Shown: positions 1 to 11,143, counted from the stretch's first letter. The stretch is 64,000 bases of DNA from Cephalopachus bancanus (GCA_027257055.1 JAPVLO010000205.1:1302001-1366000); one strand, 5' to 3'. Notes: a model not told the origin generated them from the letters alone. Program-made: numbers and translations.

Positions 1-155
1 AACAGATGAAGTCCCATTTTAACAACCTGATATATTTTGTATCTAAATTTTATTTTCTACAACATTAACTAATTTAAACTTTTAACAGTCTGACTAGATC
101 TTTTTCTATCAAAAAGTTAATTGTCAATGGACTTACTGGATGAACCAAAGATTTT

Positions 156-467
156 TTTTTTTCCTTTTTTAAAAAATATTTGTTTATTTTTTATTATGAT
201 ATTGTGGGGTACTGTTAAGGGTTAGGTATACAAATACGTTTCGTTCAGGCACCCTTGTTGATAAGAGGTATTTCCCCATCCCAGACAGATATTTGCTACC
301 ATTAATCCCATCTCCCTCCCCCCTCATAGTTTCCCATTACTGTCAGTCATTTTCTTATATTATTACATTGGATGTTCAAGGTCCATTATATGAGTGAAAA
401 CTTGTGATACTCGGATCTTTGTTTCTGTGAGAGATCACTCAGCATTATAGACTCTAGTTCCATCCAG
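156..467 (-). mobile_element. L1 3' end, 5'-truncated
   Basis: This is the 3' end of a LINE-1 inserted in minus orientation: a T-rich start, then GTGGGGTAC and TTAGGTATACAAAT, the 3'UTR signature shared with the L1s at 2610, 15499 and 19974. A 15-bp target-site duplication (TGAACCAAAGATTTT) flanks it at 141-155 and 468-482. It retains only the 3'UTR and the last ORF2 codons, so it cannot be active. Confidence 0.9.
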
Positions 468-482
468 TGAACCAAAGATTTT

Positions 483-1378
483 GAAGAAAAAATTAATTTG
501 TTTAAAACTGTGTTGAGTATGTATTTGCTAAGCTCATTTATATTCATGTTGGAAACACCAAGATTTTGCGTTGAATCATATGTTCCATGATCATTTCAAA
601 ATAAATAACCATTTTAATAATATTTGCAATGGGTCTTTAAAATAGGTCACATCTTTGGCATTTTAATTTTCCACAGTTTGGTGGCAACATCAAAGACAAG
701 CATTTCTCTTTTATCATAAATGATTTTGTCTTTTGAGTATGAGACTCTCACATTTGGATTCTCTCTGAATCTCAGAAGAGATCATGATGGACATTAAGTT
801 CTGAAGAGGTCTCCCAAGCTCCTAAGGGTATATGAAAGGTTTGTGTGTAAATGTACAAATTGCTATAGTACAACTTCATCCTTTAAGGACAGTGCTTTAG
901 GATAATTTTAGATAACAATATGGATTTTGGTAAAAGGAAGTTGAATACTGTAAAATAAATGAATAAACAAAAAACCGAGCATTAATTGAATGCCAAGATA
1001 ATTGTGCTTATGCATTCATATCATCAAGGATTTGACTTGACTTACAGAAATACATTGGATGAAAAAAGATTTTGTTTAAAAAGGACTTTAAAAATGGAAA
1101 CATATGATCAATATTTGCCTCTTCTCTAATAAATCGCAAGAGCGCAACAAGAAGAAAAATATAGTTAGACACACATTTCTTCTTTGGTAAAATCAGCTGA
1201 TGAGTATACCCTAGACTAAAAAATTGTTGGAAAGTGATCCATAAACAATGAAGACTAAACAGCAGAAGACCAATACACACTACAAGATGCTATGAATTTT
1301 TAAAATAATCTCAGAGAAGGAAACTCTATGTAAGTATGATTCAAAGCTTGGGATACATACAATAAAAGAGTAATAAAT
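483..1378. other. AT-rich unique DNA, no feature seen
   Basis: No repeat, RNA gene or convincing ORF is visible. The one ORF here, on the minus strand at 1008-1280, has no recognisable motif and looks like chance. Confidence 0.6.
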
Positions 1379-1379
1379 A

Positions 1380-1421
1380 CAGTCTGGGCAACACAGCAAG
1401 ACGCTGTCACTACAAAAAAAT
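1380..1421 (+). repeat. Alu left-monomer fragment
   Basis: The sequence reads AGTCTGGGCAACACAGCAAG, then CACTACAAAAAAAT, matching the 3' part of an Alu left monomer. It directly abuts the poly(T) side of the next Alu and may be the remnant into which that element inserted. Confidence 0.6.
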
Positions 1422-1426
1422 GTTTT

Positions 1427-1713
1427 GTTTTTTTTTTAGTTGGAGTGTCACTTTGTCACCCAGACTGGAGTGCAGTGCCGCTCCCGGCCACTGCAACCTC
1501 GACCTGCTGAGCTCCGGCGATCCTTCCGCCTCAGCCTTCCAAGTAGCTGGAACTACAGGCACGCACAACCACGCCTGGCTGATTTTTTTTTTTTTATTGT
1601 AGAGATGAGGTCTCACCAAGTTGCCCAGGTGGGTCTCGAACCCGCGGGCTCAGGCAATCCACTCACCGCAGCCTCCCAAGGCTGGATTACAGGCTGAGCC
1701 ACCGAGCCCAGCT
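1427..1713 (-). mobile_element. Alu dimer, lineage-specific
   Basis: Full-length dimeric Alu read from the poly(T) end: GTTGGAGTGTCACTTTGTC, the right monomer, a T-rich linker, and a left monomer with GTCTCGAACCCGCGGGC (complement of the B box). It keeps the AAGTTG block that younger copies have lost. A deletion in CCCAAGGCTGGATT distinguishes it from its relatives. Confidence 0.93.
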
Positions 1714-1786
1714 ACATATATTGTTAAAAGAAAATAGCAAAGGGTAAAATCACGTATATAGTTTGCTCCTTTTCTGCAAAAAAATG

Positions 1787-1826
1787 AAAGAAAGAAAGAG
1801 AGAGAGAGAAAAGAAAAGAAAAGAAC
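1787..1826 (+). repeat. Purine simple repeat (GAAA)n/(GA)n
   Basis: About 40 bp of GAAAG, GAGA and AAAAG units with no pyrimidine interruption. A low-complexity tract, probably a decayed A-rich tail. Confidence 0.9.
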
Positions 1827-2028
1827 CACTGGAAGAATAAAAGATAAACTAGCTATATATATTTATTCTGATGGGAGTGGAGGAATGAAGACAACTTTTA
1901 GTGATATATCTTCATATATTTAAAATGTTTAAATCATTTAAAATTGTATTTGTGTTATATATTCAAGTAACAAATTTAAAGGAAAAATAAAACAGTAATA
2001 ATGACAACACGTTTGATCTTATACAATT

Positions 2029-2304
2029 TTTTTTTTTTTTTTTAGTTGGAGTCTCACTCCATTACCCAGGCTGGAGTGCAGTGGCTCACTTAGGGCCACC
2101 ACAGCCTCAACCCACTGGGCTCTGGTTATCCTTCTGCTTCAGCTTTCCAAGTAGCCAACTACAGGTGTGCGCTACCACATTCGGCTAATTTTTGATTTAT
2201 TGTAGAGATAAGATCTTGCCAAGCTGCCTGGGCTGGTCTTGGCCATCCACATGTCTCGGCCTTCCAAAGTGCTGGGATTACAGGCTGAGCCACTAAGGCC
2301 GGCC
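2029..2304 (-). mobile_element. Alu dimer, older copy
   Basis: Minus-strand dimeric Alu flanked by a perfect 15-bp duplication, TGATCTTATACAATT, at 2014-2028 and 2305-2319. The left monomer lacks the GGGTTCGAGACC region and keeps CAAAGTGCTGGGATTA, the ancestral form, so it predates the GC-rich subfamilies. Confidence 0.95.
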
Positions 2305-2319
2305 TGATCTTATACAATT

Positions 2320-2609
2320 ATGAATGAAGGGTCACATTTTCAGATTTAAGCTTCCTGTTGGCAATGCAAATAAAGGTACACAATCAGTATCTAAGTTTGT
2401 TTTACCCACAATAGAAACCAAAGGTTTTTTTTTTAGTCACTAAAGCCCAGAAAAAAAAAACTTCTGTTTTGATTGGAAATATGCCATATTTTTGTTAAAT
2501 ATGTTCATGTGATCCAGTCTGTATGGCCCTGATCTCTCACTGCTTCAATTTGATAATATTCATTTTAAATTAATTATCATTTATTTTAAATTCTCTTTAC
2601 ATATATATT
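2320..2609. other. AT-rich unique DNA
   Basis: No feature seen apart from short homopolymer A and T runs at 2425-2460. Confidence 0.5.
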
Positions 2610-5600
2610 TAATTTTAAAGATGTGGGGTACAATTCAGGATTAGGTATACAAATAGACATTACACAAAGTTTGGGCCTCCCTTTGGTCCCCACTTTGCCT
2701 GGTTTGAGATCAGGTACCTTTATTGATGTTGTGTTCCCTTCCCCTACTCCAGCAGTATCCTGCTACTGCCAATCCCTTTCTTATAGTATTATGGTAAGTG
2801 TTCAGAGTCCACTTATGAGTGAGAACATATGGTACTCTGTTCTTTGTTTTTGTGATAGAACACTGAGTATGACTGACTCTAAATCCATCTAAGTTGCTGT
2901 GAAGTCCTTATGTTTGTCTTTCTTTATGGCTGTGTAATATTCCATTGTGTATATGTACCACATTTTTTTTATGTAGTCCAGTTTCAATGGGCAGCACGGT
3001 TGGTTCCATTTTTGCTGTTGTGAATAGTGCTGCAATAAACATGCTTGTGCAGGTATCTTTTGTGTAGATTGCTTTGAGTTCTTCAGGGTATATACTCAGT
3101 AGGGGGATTGCTGGGCCATATGGAAGGTCAATGTCTAGTTCTTTAAAAGTTACCACACTGTTTTTCATAGAGGTTGAACTACTTTGCATTCCCACCAGCA
3201 GTGTAGAAGCATTCCCTCTGCTCTGCATCCTCAGTGGTATCTGTAGTTGTTTGTTTTATTAATGATGGGAATTCCTACTGGGGTTTCGTGATATCTCAGT
3301 GTGGTTTTGATTTGCATTTCTCTGATGATTAGTAAGTCTAATTTTCATGAGTCTGTTAGCTGCCTGTATATCTTCTTTTGAGAAGCGTCTATTCATATCT
3401 TCTGCCCACTTTTTAATTGGACTGTTTTTTTCCTTTTGGCATGTTTGAGTTCCTTGCAGATCCTGGATGTTAGGCCTTTGTCAAATGTATACCTGGCAAA
3501 TACTTTTTCCCATTCTGTGGACTGTCTCTCTGCTCTTTTGATTATTTCTTTTGTTTTACAGAAGCTTTTCAGTTTAATGAAGTCCCCTTTGTTTTTCTTG
3601 TCTCTTATGGCATGGACACCTTGGGTTTTGATCAAGAATTTGGTACCTACTCCAATTTCTATAAGGATGTCTCCAGTATTTTCTAAGATTCTTATAGTTT
3701 GAGATTTTATGTGTAGGTCTTTGATCCATTTAGAGTTGACTTTTGTGTGTGGTGACAGATAGGAGTCCTGTTTCAATCTTCTGCATATGGTCAGCCAGTT
3801 TTCCCAGCTCCATTTACTGAATAGGTTCCCCTCTCTCCAGTGGTTATTGGTGGAGGCTTTGTCAAAGATGAGCAGGTTGAAAAATTGAAGTATTGTTTCC
3901 AGAATCTCTATCCTGTTCCATAATCCCTATGCCTTTTCTTGTACCAATACCAGGCTGTTTTGATTATTGTAGCCTTACAGTAAAGTTTAAAGTCTGGATG
4001 TGTGATACCTCCCACTTTGCTTCTTTTGCTAAGGATAGTTTTGGCTGTATGTGGTTGTCTATGTTTCCATATGAATTTCTGTATTGTCATTTCCAGGTCT
4101 GAGAAGAATGATGTTGATAATTTAATAAGTATTGCATTGAATCTGTGGATTGCCTTGAGTAGGTTGGATATCTTAATAATGTTGATTCTTCCTATCCATG
4201 AGCATGGAATATTTTTGCCATTTGTTTGTCTTATCTTTGATTTCTTTGAACAATGTTTTGTAGTTTTCATTTTAAAAGTCTTACAGTTCTCTGGTTAGGA
4301 AGATGCCAAGGTATTTCATTTTTTGTGTATGTGGCAATTGTAATTGGGATTGTGTTTTTTATTTGGTTCTCAATCTGTTTGTTATTGGTGTATGAGAATA
4401 CAAGTATCTTTTGCATATTTATTTTGTACCCCAAGACCTGGCCAAAGTTCTTCGTTGGTGCAAGGAGGTTTATGACAGTTTCTCCTGGATTTTTGAGGTA
4501 TAGGATCATATCATCAGCAAAAAAGGGATAACTTAATTTCTTCTTTTTCAATTTGGATACCCCTGATTTATTTCTGTTGTCTAATTGCTATTGCTAGGAC
4601 TTCCAACACAATGTTGAACAGGAGGGGTGAGAGTAGGCAGCCTTGTCTAATTATGGTTTTCAGGGGAAATGTTTCCAGTTTCTATCCATTTAGGAATATG
4701 CTAGCTGTGGTTTTATTGTAGATGGCACTTACTATTTTGAAGTACTTACCTTCTATGCCTAGGTGTTCAAGGGTTTTTATCAAGAAGGGATGCTGGATTT
4801 TATCAAAGGCTTTTTCTACATCTAATGATATAATCATGTAGTTCTTGTTTTTACATCTGTTCATTTATTTAATTACATTTATGGTCTTGTGGGTGTTGAA
4901 CCAGCCCTGCATCTAAGGGAAGAAGCCTACTTGATCATGATGGATGATTTTTGAGATGTGTTGTTAGATGATTTGCTAGAATCTTGCTGAGATTTTTTGC
5001 AACTATGTTCATTAGGGATATTGAGCTGTAGCTCTCTTTTTTTTTTGGTGGTTCTTTGGATAGCAGTGTAATGTTAGCTTCATAAAATGATTTGAGGAGT
5101 ATTCCTTCTTTTTCAATTGCTTGGAATACTTTCAGTGGGGTAGGTATCAGCTTCTCCTGGTATGTTTTGTAGAATTCTGCTGGAAAGGTGTCTGGCCCAG
5201 GGTTTTTTTTAGTGTAGGTAGCTTTTTTATTTTTTATGGTAGAGTCAATTTCCTAGGTTGTTATTGGTCTATGTAGTGTCTCAATATCTTCAGAATGTCT
5301 TCCATTTTATTTAGGTTATCAAGTTTGTTTCCATACAGGTGTGCATAGTAGTTTCTGATAATCTTTTGTAGTTCTTTGGGATCCATTGTGATTTGATCAT
5401 TTGCATTTCTGATTGTGTTTATTTGGTTTTTTCCCCCTTTTTCTTGGTCATTCTGGCTAGGGGGTCCATCGATCTTGTTATTCTTTCAAAGCACCAGCTT
5501 TTTGTTTTGTTGATTTTTTTTTCTATGCTGTATTTGTTTCCTATGTCCCATTTTGGGCTTTTACTTTGATATTTGTATTCTTCTGCTAAAGTTAGGGTTT

Positions 5601-6083
5601 TGGTGGTCTTGTCTTTCCAACTCCCTTAGGTGATTTGTTAGGCTGTTATCTTGTGATCTTTCAATTTTCTTAAAGTTTGTTTGTAGAGAAATAAATCCCC
5701 CTCTTAGAACTCTTTTCATGGTATTCCAGAGGTTTTGGTAAGATGTTTCTTCATTTTCGTTTGTTTCCAGTAATTTTTTAATTTCTGTTTTGATTTCTGT
5801 GTTGACCCAGGAGTCATTTAGCATCATGCTGTTTAGTGTCCATGTCTCTGTGGGCTTGGGGGAATTGTGTTGATGTTGATATTTATTTTTATTCCACTAT
5901 GGTCTGAGAAGTCACTTGACAGTATTTTGGTCTTATGAAATGTGTTTATGCTTGATTTGTGGTGGAGGATATGATCGATCTTGGAGTATGTTCCATGTGG
6001 TGATGAATGTATATTCTGTGGTTGTTAGGTGAAGTGTTCTGTAGGTATCTATTAAATCCATTTGGTTAAATGTCAAGTTGAGA
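2610..6083 (-). mobile_element. L1, 3.5 kb, 5'-truncated
   Basis: A LINE-1 in minus orientation. The 3'UTR is at the left (GATGTGGGGTACAATTCAGG at about 2620). ORF2 follows rightwards through the C-terminal region, reverse transcriptase and the end of the endonuclease domain, where similarity stops near 6083. ORF1, the promoter and most of the endonuclease are absent. The 3' half is shared with the 15.5 and 20.0 kb L1s, so this is a lineage family. I see no clear target-site duplication; the right edge may be a rearrangement rather than a simple truncation. Confidence 0.93.
2797..6083 (-). pseudogene. L1 ORF2 (endonuclease/reverse transcriptase) remnant
   Basis: Broken ORF2. Reading leftwards from about 5985: the endonuclease-end motif SKIDHIL near 5958-5985; the linker after the endonuclease (NDSWVNTEIKTEIKKLL, then YQNLW) at 5561-5827; RT motif A as AFDKIQHPF in the 4682-4864 frame; RT motif C as FADDMILYL in the 4267-4551 frame; the thumb and C-terminal region at 3908-4270 and 3393-3776. 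The C-terminus ends SLIS followed by a stop near 2797. In the L1 family this enzyme nicks target DNA and primes cDNA there. Several frameshifts and stops separate the frames and the N-terminal catalytic half of the endonuclease is gone, so no activity is possible. Confidence 0.92.
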
Positions 6084-6536
6084 TTCCCTTGCTATGCTCC
6101 CTCCACCGCCCTTGCTGCCAGTGTCTGGCCAGGTGCTGCAGTGGTGAGGCAGAGTCTGGAGCCAATAGTCACTTCTGACAGCTTCTTCCCTGGAAGGGCT
6201 TTGCTGATTTTTTTTTTAATGGCGCTTGGCTTCTGCACCCCGGGCAGTGCTATGGTCCAAGCAGAGCAGCTGTGGCACCAGCTGCTTCACCAGAAGAGTC
6301 CTGGCCACTTGCTTCTGAGACTCCACTCAGTTAGACACTCACATGCCCACTTACTCACAGACACGTTTGCAAAATTTTCCATACATGGGACACATTGGGA
6401 CTCGCATAGTCTGTCTGGCTTTGCGGCTATCTTCCCAGAAGTTTCCATTCTTTTAAAATTCTGACATAGTCATCTACTTCACAAATTGCAGGTTTCATTT
6501 GTCATACAGCATTTCACATATTCCACATGATATTCC
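6084..6536. other. GC-richer unassigned block
   Basis: About 380 bp (6084-6465) clearly richer in G+C than its surroundings, abutting the L1 5' break. It holds a plus-strand ORF (6078-6464, 128 codons) with no recognised domain. It could be inverted or internal L1 5' material, an unknown repeat, or captured DNA; I cannot decide. Confidence 0.4.
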
Positions 6537-7098
6537 AGGAGTGCCAAAGAAATTTATACACATTTTAAGAGATATTATCTCTGTATTACTTTTCAAAGCT
6601 GAACTCAATTATGGCAGCAATGTGTAGTACGACATTTGCTCAAAATATGTTAATCAAATGAATGCTAGCATCACCACGCTACAGGCAGGACAGTCAAAGA
6701 AAGTGGTGGAGGCACGGTTGTTGTTTGAGAAGTGCAACACTATTTTGAAGTGGTATTTGAAATTCAAGAATGTTGTGGAAGTACAATGACAATGGAGGTA
6801 TGAGTATGCAACAAAAACTTCCACACACCTAACAGCTGCACACATTCATGATACGTTTGAGATGCATGGCACTGTGTGTGATGTGCACAAGGAAGATCTG
6901 GGAGGCCTTGCAGAGCAACAAGGCCTGCAGTAGTTCATCATAATCATAAGTGTCTGGACGCTGACTTAGAGCACCCTTGTAATTGCAGAAGTCAAAGGTG
7001 ACATGTATTCACCTTCTATTATCGGTATCGATTGAGTTTTACAGTTTAATACAGTTTTTTCCTTTCTTAAAGTGTGTATACTTTTTTGGCACCCTCTA
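6537..7098 (+). mobile_element. Mariner/IS630-like non-autonomous element (family C)
   Basis: A short DNA transposon with imperfect inverted ends of about 35 bp. The left end reads AGGAGTGCCAAAGAAATTTA then TACACATTTTAAGAG; the right end, complemented, reads AGAGGGTGCCAAAAAAG then TATACACACTTTAAG. Between them lie a transposase N-terminus and C-terminal tail without the catalytic core, so this is an internal-deletion derivative. TA duplication at the edges is not clean. Confidence 0.82.
6664..6993 (+). pseudogene. Transposase remnant, HTH plus C-terminal tail
   Basis: In the frame starting near 6664 the peptide contains ITTLQAGQSKKVVEARLLFE, then TILKWYLKF and, past an in-frame stop, HDTFEMHGTVCDVHKED. 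This resembles the DNA-binding helix-turn-helix part of insect-type mariner/IS630 transposases (pattern GTV.DVHK before GRP). It then jumps to KCLDADLEH, which resembles the C-terminal tail of such proteins. The whole D,D-D core is missing. It cannot encode an enzyme. The family assignment is by pattern and is not database-confirmed. Confidence 0.65.
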
Positions 7099-7624
7099 CA
7101 ATATATATTCCAGGAAATTCAAAGACTGTTAGGATTCGTCTACCATTTAGCGGAATTAACTCTGAATTTCTTTGGTGCCTCAGCATCTGCAGAGTAACAT
7201 TTTCTTCATTATGGCCTATAGAGAGGAGTTCATTGAGTAAGCCAACAATTTCAAATTTGGTAACCATCAAATACCTTTTAAAAAGATTTCAGAAATCATT
7301 TAAAATGTAAAAATGTAAAAATAATAAAGTCATATTTTAAATATACTCTTTTCAGAAAAATTTCAGTGGCATGATATTAGAGAGAGAGACTACTAAAAAT
7401 ATCTATTAAAGAACATGAATTTGTACCAAGGATATTTATTCTGCTTACATTGTCTTTTAATGTGCAGAAAATGAATACAAAGATGTTTTACAAATTTTGT
7501 CTTAGCATATACGGATATGCAATTTTTATTTTTAGGAAAATATTTTAACATTTTTTTGAGAAGCACTGTGAAAAAAACAAACACACAGAAAAAAATGTAT
7601 TTACTTTCAAGAGTGTCTCAATTT
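7099..7624. other. AT-rich unique DNA
   Basis: No recognisable feature between the two DNA transposons. The short ORFs on both strands (7067-7270, 7074-7310, 7393-7584) overlap each other and show no motif. Confidence 0.5.
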
Positions 7625-8180
7625 GGGTGGACCCCAAACATCCAGAATTATCTTTGGAAGGGTGAAACCCTTGTAGTACAGATTTTCCCTGCTAGGTAAG
7701 TGTTTTAGGAACCCATCAGCATCAGTGTACCAGCTAGCATTGTTGTGAGAAGCTGAGTTCAGTTTCAGTGAATTTTATGGCCATCCGGTGACTGGTTCTT
7801 CTTCCATGACAATGCACCTGACCACATTGCGCTGAGCGTTTGCAGTTTTTGGCCAGAAATGGCATGACCCCTGCTCCCCACCTTCCCTGTTCACCCATTC
7901 TCTCCCCAAGTGACTTTTTTTGTTTCCTCAGATGGAAAAAGTTCTCAAAGGGAAACGTATTGCTGATGTGGAAGAGGTGAAACAAAAAAAAATGGCAGAA
8001 GTACTAAAAGACATCCAAACTGAGGGGTTCAAAAACTGTTGTGAGCATTGGAAAAAGTGTTTCAATGGATGTATTGCATCAAATGGAGAGTACTTTGGGG
8101 GTGACTGACATTTAAACATATAAGAATAAATATATAATCTTTTAATAAATAAATTCCTCTTTTTTTGAGGAGTTTCCCTC
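7625..8180 (+). mobile_element. Mariner non-autonomous element (family B), copy 1
   Basis: Alignment by eye with the copies at 9569-11041 and 19290-19861 defines a roughly 560-bp unit with ends GGGGGACCCTCCCAAAA / TTTTGGGGAGGGGTACTCCC, here degraded (GGGTGGACCCCAAAC and TTTTTGAGGAGTTTCCC). The right 400 bp encode the C-terminal third of a mariner transposase. The rest of the gene is deleted. Confidence 0.85.
7807..8107 (+). pseudogene. Mariner transposase C-terminal third
   Basis: The frame at about 7807 reads HDNAPDHIALSVCSFW, matching HDNA.AH...V, the second catalytic Asp block of mariner D,D34D transposases. After a stop and frameshift it continues as KVLKGKRIADVEEVKQKK and ends WKKCFNGCIASNGEYFGGD (to about 8107), a typical mariner C-terminus. 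The DNA-binding domain and the first catalytic Asp are absent. The same remnant recurs at 9.8-11.0 and 19.3-19.6 kb, so the deletion predates amplification. Confidence 0.85.
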
Positions 8181-9568
8181 TCATTCCAGGTCATTCCTCT
8201 TAAATCATCCCACTTAGATGCAACAAGTGGGACTGTCAGTAGATGGCGGTCCTTACAATGCTATCTAAGGGAGAGTGAAGCTGGTGAGAACACCAGTTCA
8301 TGGCAAGTGTACCAGGCTGAAGTTATAGAGAACCACGACTTACTCATGACTATTTAACCTACTTACTGTAGACTCGTACAGAGTCAAAATTCAGCTGGTT
8401 GATTCCTGAAAATATTTTAAAAATTAGTTCTAGAAATGTGAAACATTTTTTCACAATTCCTTTCATTTGTCAAACTTGTTCTATCGTCCTTGAGACTACA
8501 AACTAAAAAGAAAATATGGTGAAAATTTTATGATATACTGAGGTCAGTGGAAGAATAATAAAAAATCATTTCAAAATTCATACTCCTAGACTGGAAACTC
8601 ACAATTGTGCCTGTTTAGGGTAGTGTTGAAAACTCAAAACTTGATAGTGAAAAAATGTTTAGTATTGTTGGAATTAGAACAAAAATTAAATTCTAGATAG
8701 AATAAAAAATGCCATGTATATTTATGTTTGCAGTTGAGTTATAAATTGGATTTAATTAGCTTTGAATATTTTTGCTCCTATATAACAGGCATTTCAAATA
8801 TGCTGTTTATGTATTTTATTGACAGGTTACAGAAAGGATTACTACAAACTTTAAGAGAAAATGAACTGAGAATTTTGGGGGCAGGTGGGTGAGAGTGACT
8901 GAGTTTGCATGAAGTTTCCTCCTGCATCATTGCCTTTTTCTGTGCTGTTATCGTCCTGCTTTCTGCAGTCGGGGGAGATAATGAATGGGTTCCCAGAACA
9001 TTCTTTTACTTACCAGAAGTGGTAAGGGAAGGGAAATTCAAGAACTGAATATGATAAAATGTATTTGGAGAGGAAAATCTAAGGCATATTAAAATTGATA
9101 GTAAGCATACAAAGTAATTTCTCAGAGCAAAGTGGCAGTTACCCATAATTTTTAATTTTTAGACAAATTGGGGGAAACAATGGTTTTTCAGAATCTGAAG
9201 TGAAAACTGATCCAGTGTAAAAGATCCACAGCAAATAATTGGCCAAAAGTGCTAGTGTCAGGCCAGGAAGAAATCAAAAGCATAGCAAGAATGAAGCTAG
9301 GGTAAACCCAATGCAGAACAACAGCTCTGAGTTGAAGCTGAAAGGAAGTTGATTTGAGAGGCTGATATGGTGCTTTCTTGAGCAGCACATATACTAAAAT
9401 TGGAGAGGCAGATATGAAAATGCTTGTCTTCCATGATCTAGGGATCCGGAATAAGCAATTCAATTTTCCAGGTAAAAATAGTTGTACTCCTGAGTTTGCA
9501 TTTCAAGGCCCTTTATGAGATGGCCCAAACTCTGTCTCTTAGTCACTCTTTTCATAGCCAGTATGCAA
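8181..9568. other. Unique DNA with one U6 fragment
   Basis: No gene or interspersed repeat recognised other than the U6-like segment at 9370-9404. The 9188-9463 minus-strand ORF has no motif and overlaps that segment. Confidence 0.55.
9370..9404 (+). pseudogene. RNU6 (pseudogene): U6 snRNA 5'-end retropseudogene
   Basis: The 35 bp match the first 35 nt of U6 snRNA with about four differences, including the invariant block GCAGCACATATACTAAAATT. Similarity fades after GGA, so this is a 5' fragment of the kind made when L1 reverse transcriptase stops or switches template. No U6 promoter elements and no T-run terminator are present. Confidence 0.8.
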
Positions 9569-11041
9569 GGGGGAAACTCCCCCAAAAAACAGAATTATTT
9601 TTTGAGGGTGGGCCCCTTGCAGTACAGGCTTCCCCAGCTAGGTAAGTGTTCTAGGAATCCATGGGAGTCAGTGTACAAACTAGTGTTATTATGAGAAGTT
9701 GCATTCGGTTTCAGTGAATTTTTTTTTTAAGATCCTTTCAATGAATTTTCTCATTTCATGATGGGTGATTTACAAGCGCATCTGCCCACACCAAGCTGAG
9801 TATTCAGCAGTTTTTGACCAAAAACGGCATGCCCCGACCCCAGTGCCCCACCCTCCCTATTCACCCTATCTCTCCTCAAGTGACTTTTTTGTTCCTAAAA
9901 CTACAAAAGTCCTCAAAGGGCTTTGATTTGCATTTTTCTGATGGTTAGTGAGGCTGAGCACTTCTTCCTGTGTCTCTTAGCTGCCCATATATCTTCTTTT
10001 GAGAAGTGTCTATTCATGTATTTTGCCCACTTTTTAATGGAGCTGTTTGTTTGTTTTCTTTCAGCATGTTTGATCTAGCAATCCCCCTATTGGAAATGTA
10101 CACGGAGGAACTCAAATCATTCTTCCAAAAAGATACCTGCACGTGCATGTTTGTTGTAGCTCTATTCACAATAGCAAAAACATGGAAACAACAATTTTGC
10201 CCATCAAAGCTAAACTAGATTTTTAAAATGTGGTACATATGCACAATGGAATATTATGCAGCCATAAAGAAGGACAAACATAAGGACTTTGCAGCAACTT
10301 GGATGGATTTAGAATCTATCATACTCAGTGATCTACCACAGAAATGAACAGAGTACCATATGTTTTCACTCATAAGTGGACCTTGAACAATTATCATAAT
10401 ACTATAAGAAAGGGATTGGCAGTAGTGGGAAACTGCCAGGGGAGGGGTGGTGGGATTGGCAGTTGAGGGAAACCGCCAACGGAGGGGGAGGCACACCTCA
10501 TCAACAAAAGTACTTACATAATGAACATTTCTATACCTAACCCTGAATTGTACCCCACATCTTTCAAATAAAAAATTTTAAAGTTAAAAAAGGACACTGA
10601 AAGAGATGTCTTAATTATAGTTTATAATGATATACGCTTTGCTGTTTAGCCACCAGCCTACTGTTCTGAGGGATGGTAGAAGTCTCATTCTTTTCTCCAC
10701 AGCCTGAAGTATGATGGAAAAACATTGGCTCCACATGAGACAGAAAATTGAGGAGCCATTTCTCTTTTGAAAAAACAAATAAATAATATACAAACAGAAG
10801 AAAAGTCCTCAAAAGGAAACATTTTGTCAGTGTGGAGGAGGTGAAACAAACAAATAAAAGCAGAAGCACTAAAAGGCATCCAAACTGATGAGTTCAAAAA
10901 CTGTTTTGAGCAGTGGAAAAAGTGTCTTGAAAGTTTAATTGCATGAAACCTAGAGTACTTTGGAAGTGACTGAAGATTAAACATGTAAGAATAAATATAC
11001 AATTTTATAAATAAGTTCCAGGATTTTGGGGAGTCCCCCCT
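9569..11041 (+). mobile_element. Mariner family B, copy 2, split by an L1
   Basis: The same unit as at 7625-8180: left end GGGGGAAACTCCCCCAAAA, right end near GATTTTGGGGAGTCCCCCC. The transposase remnant before and after the break reads on as AAAGTCCTCAAA, joining KVLKG to the later VEEVKQ region once the insert at 9921-10800 is removed. The mariner is therefore older than that L1. Confidence 0.88.
9921..10800 (+). mobile_element. L1 with 5' inversion and probable 3' transduction
   Basis: Flanked by the duplication AAAAGTCCTCAAA (9905-9917 and 10801-10813). 9921-10069 is L1 in minus orientation, matching the 3307-3447 stretch of the large L1. 10070-10590 is L1 ORF2 C-terminus and 3'UTR in plus orientation, from about the point equivalent to 3123 of that L1. 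This is the twin-priming signature, with about 185 bp lost at the switch. From 10591 to about 10770 lies non-L1 DNA ending in an A-rich stretch with AATAAA-like signals just before the second duplication, best read as transduced 3' flank. Confidence 0.85.
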
Positions 11042-11143
11042 TTTATATTCAATGAGTGGACCTGTAGGTTGTTCCTGTCCATGTCTTCCTGTTGCTGTGA
11101 TGACTGGTTTTTGACTTTCTCTTTACCCAGACTACTTACTTTG
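11042..11143. other. Short unique spacer
   Basis: About 100 bp between the mariner end and the next L1 with nothing recognisable. Confidence 0.5.

Noticed and set aside
1410..1697. ORFs of 60-85 codons on both strands
   Set aside because: They lie within the Alu at 1427-1713; the same peptides recur in every Alu copy (22.2, 27.4, 40.0, 43.1, 44.4 kb).
7734..8194. Minus-strand ORFs opposite the mariner remnant
   Set aside because: Antisense shadows of the transposase C-terminal region; the recognisable motifs are on the plus strand.
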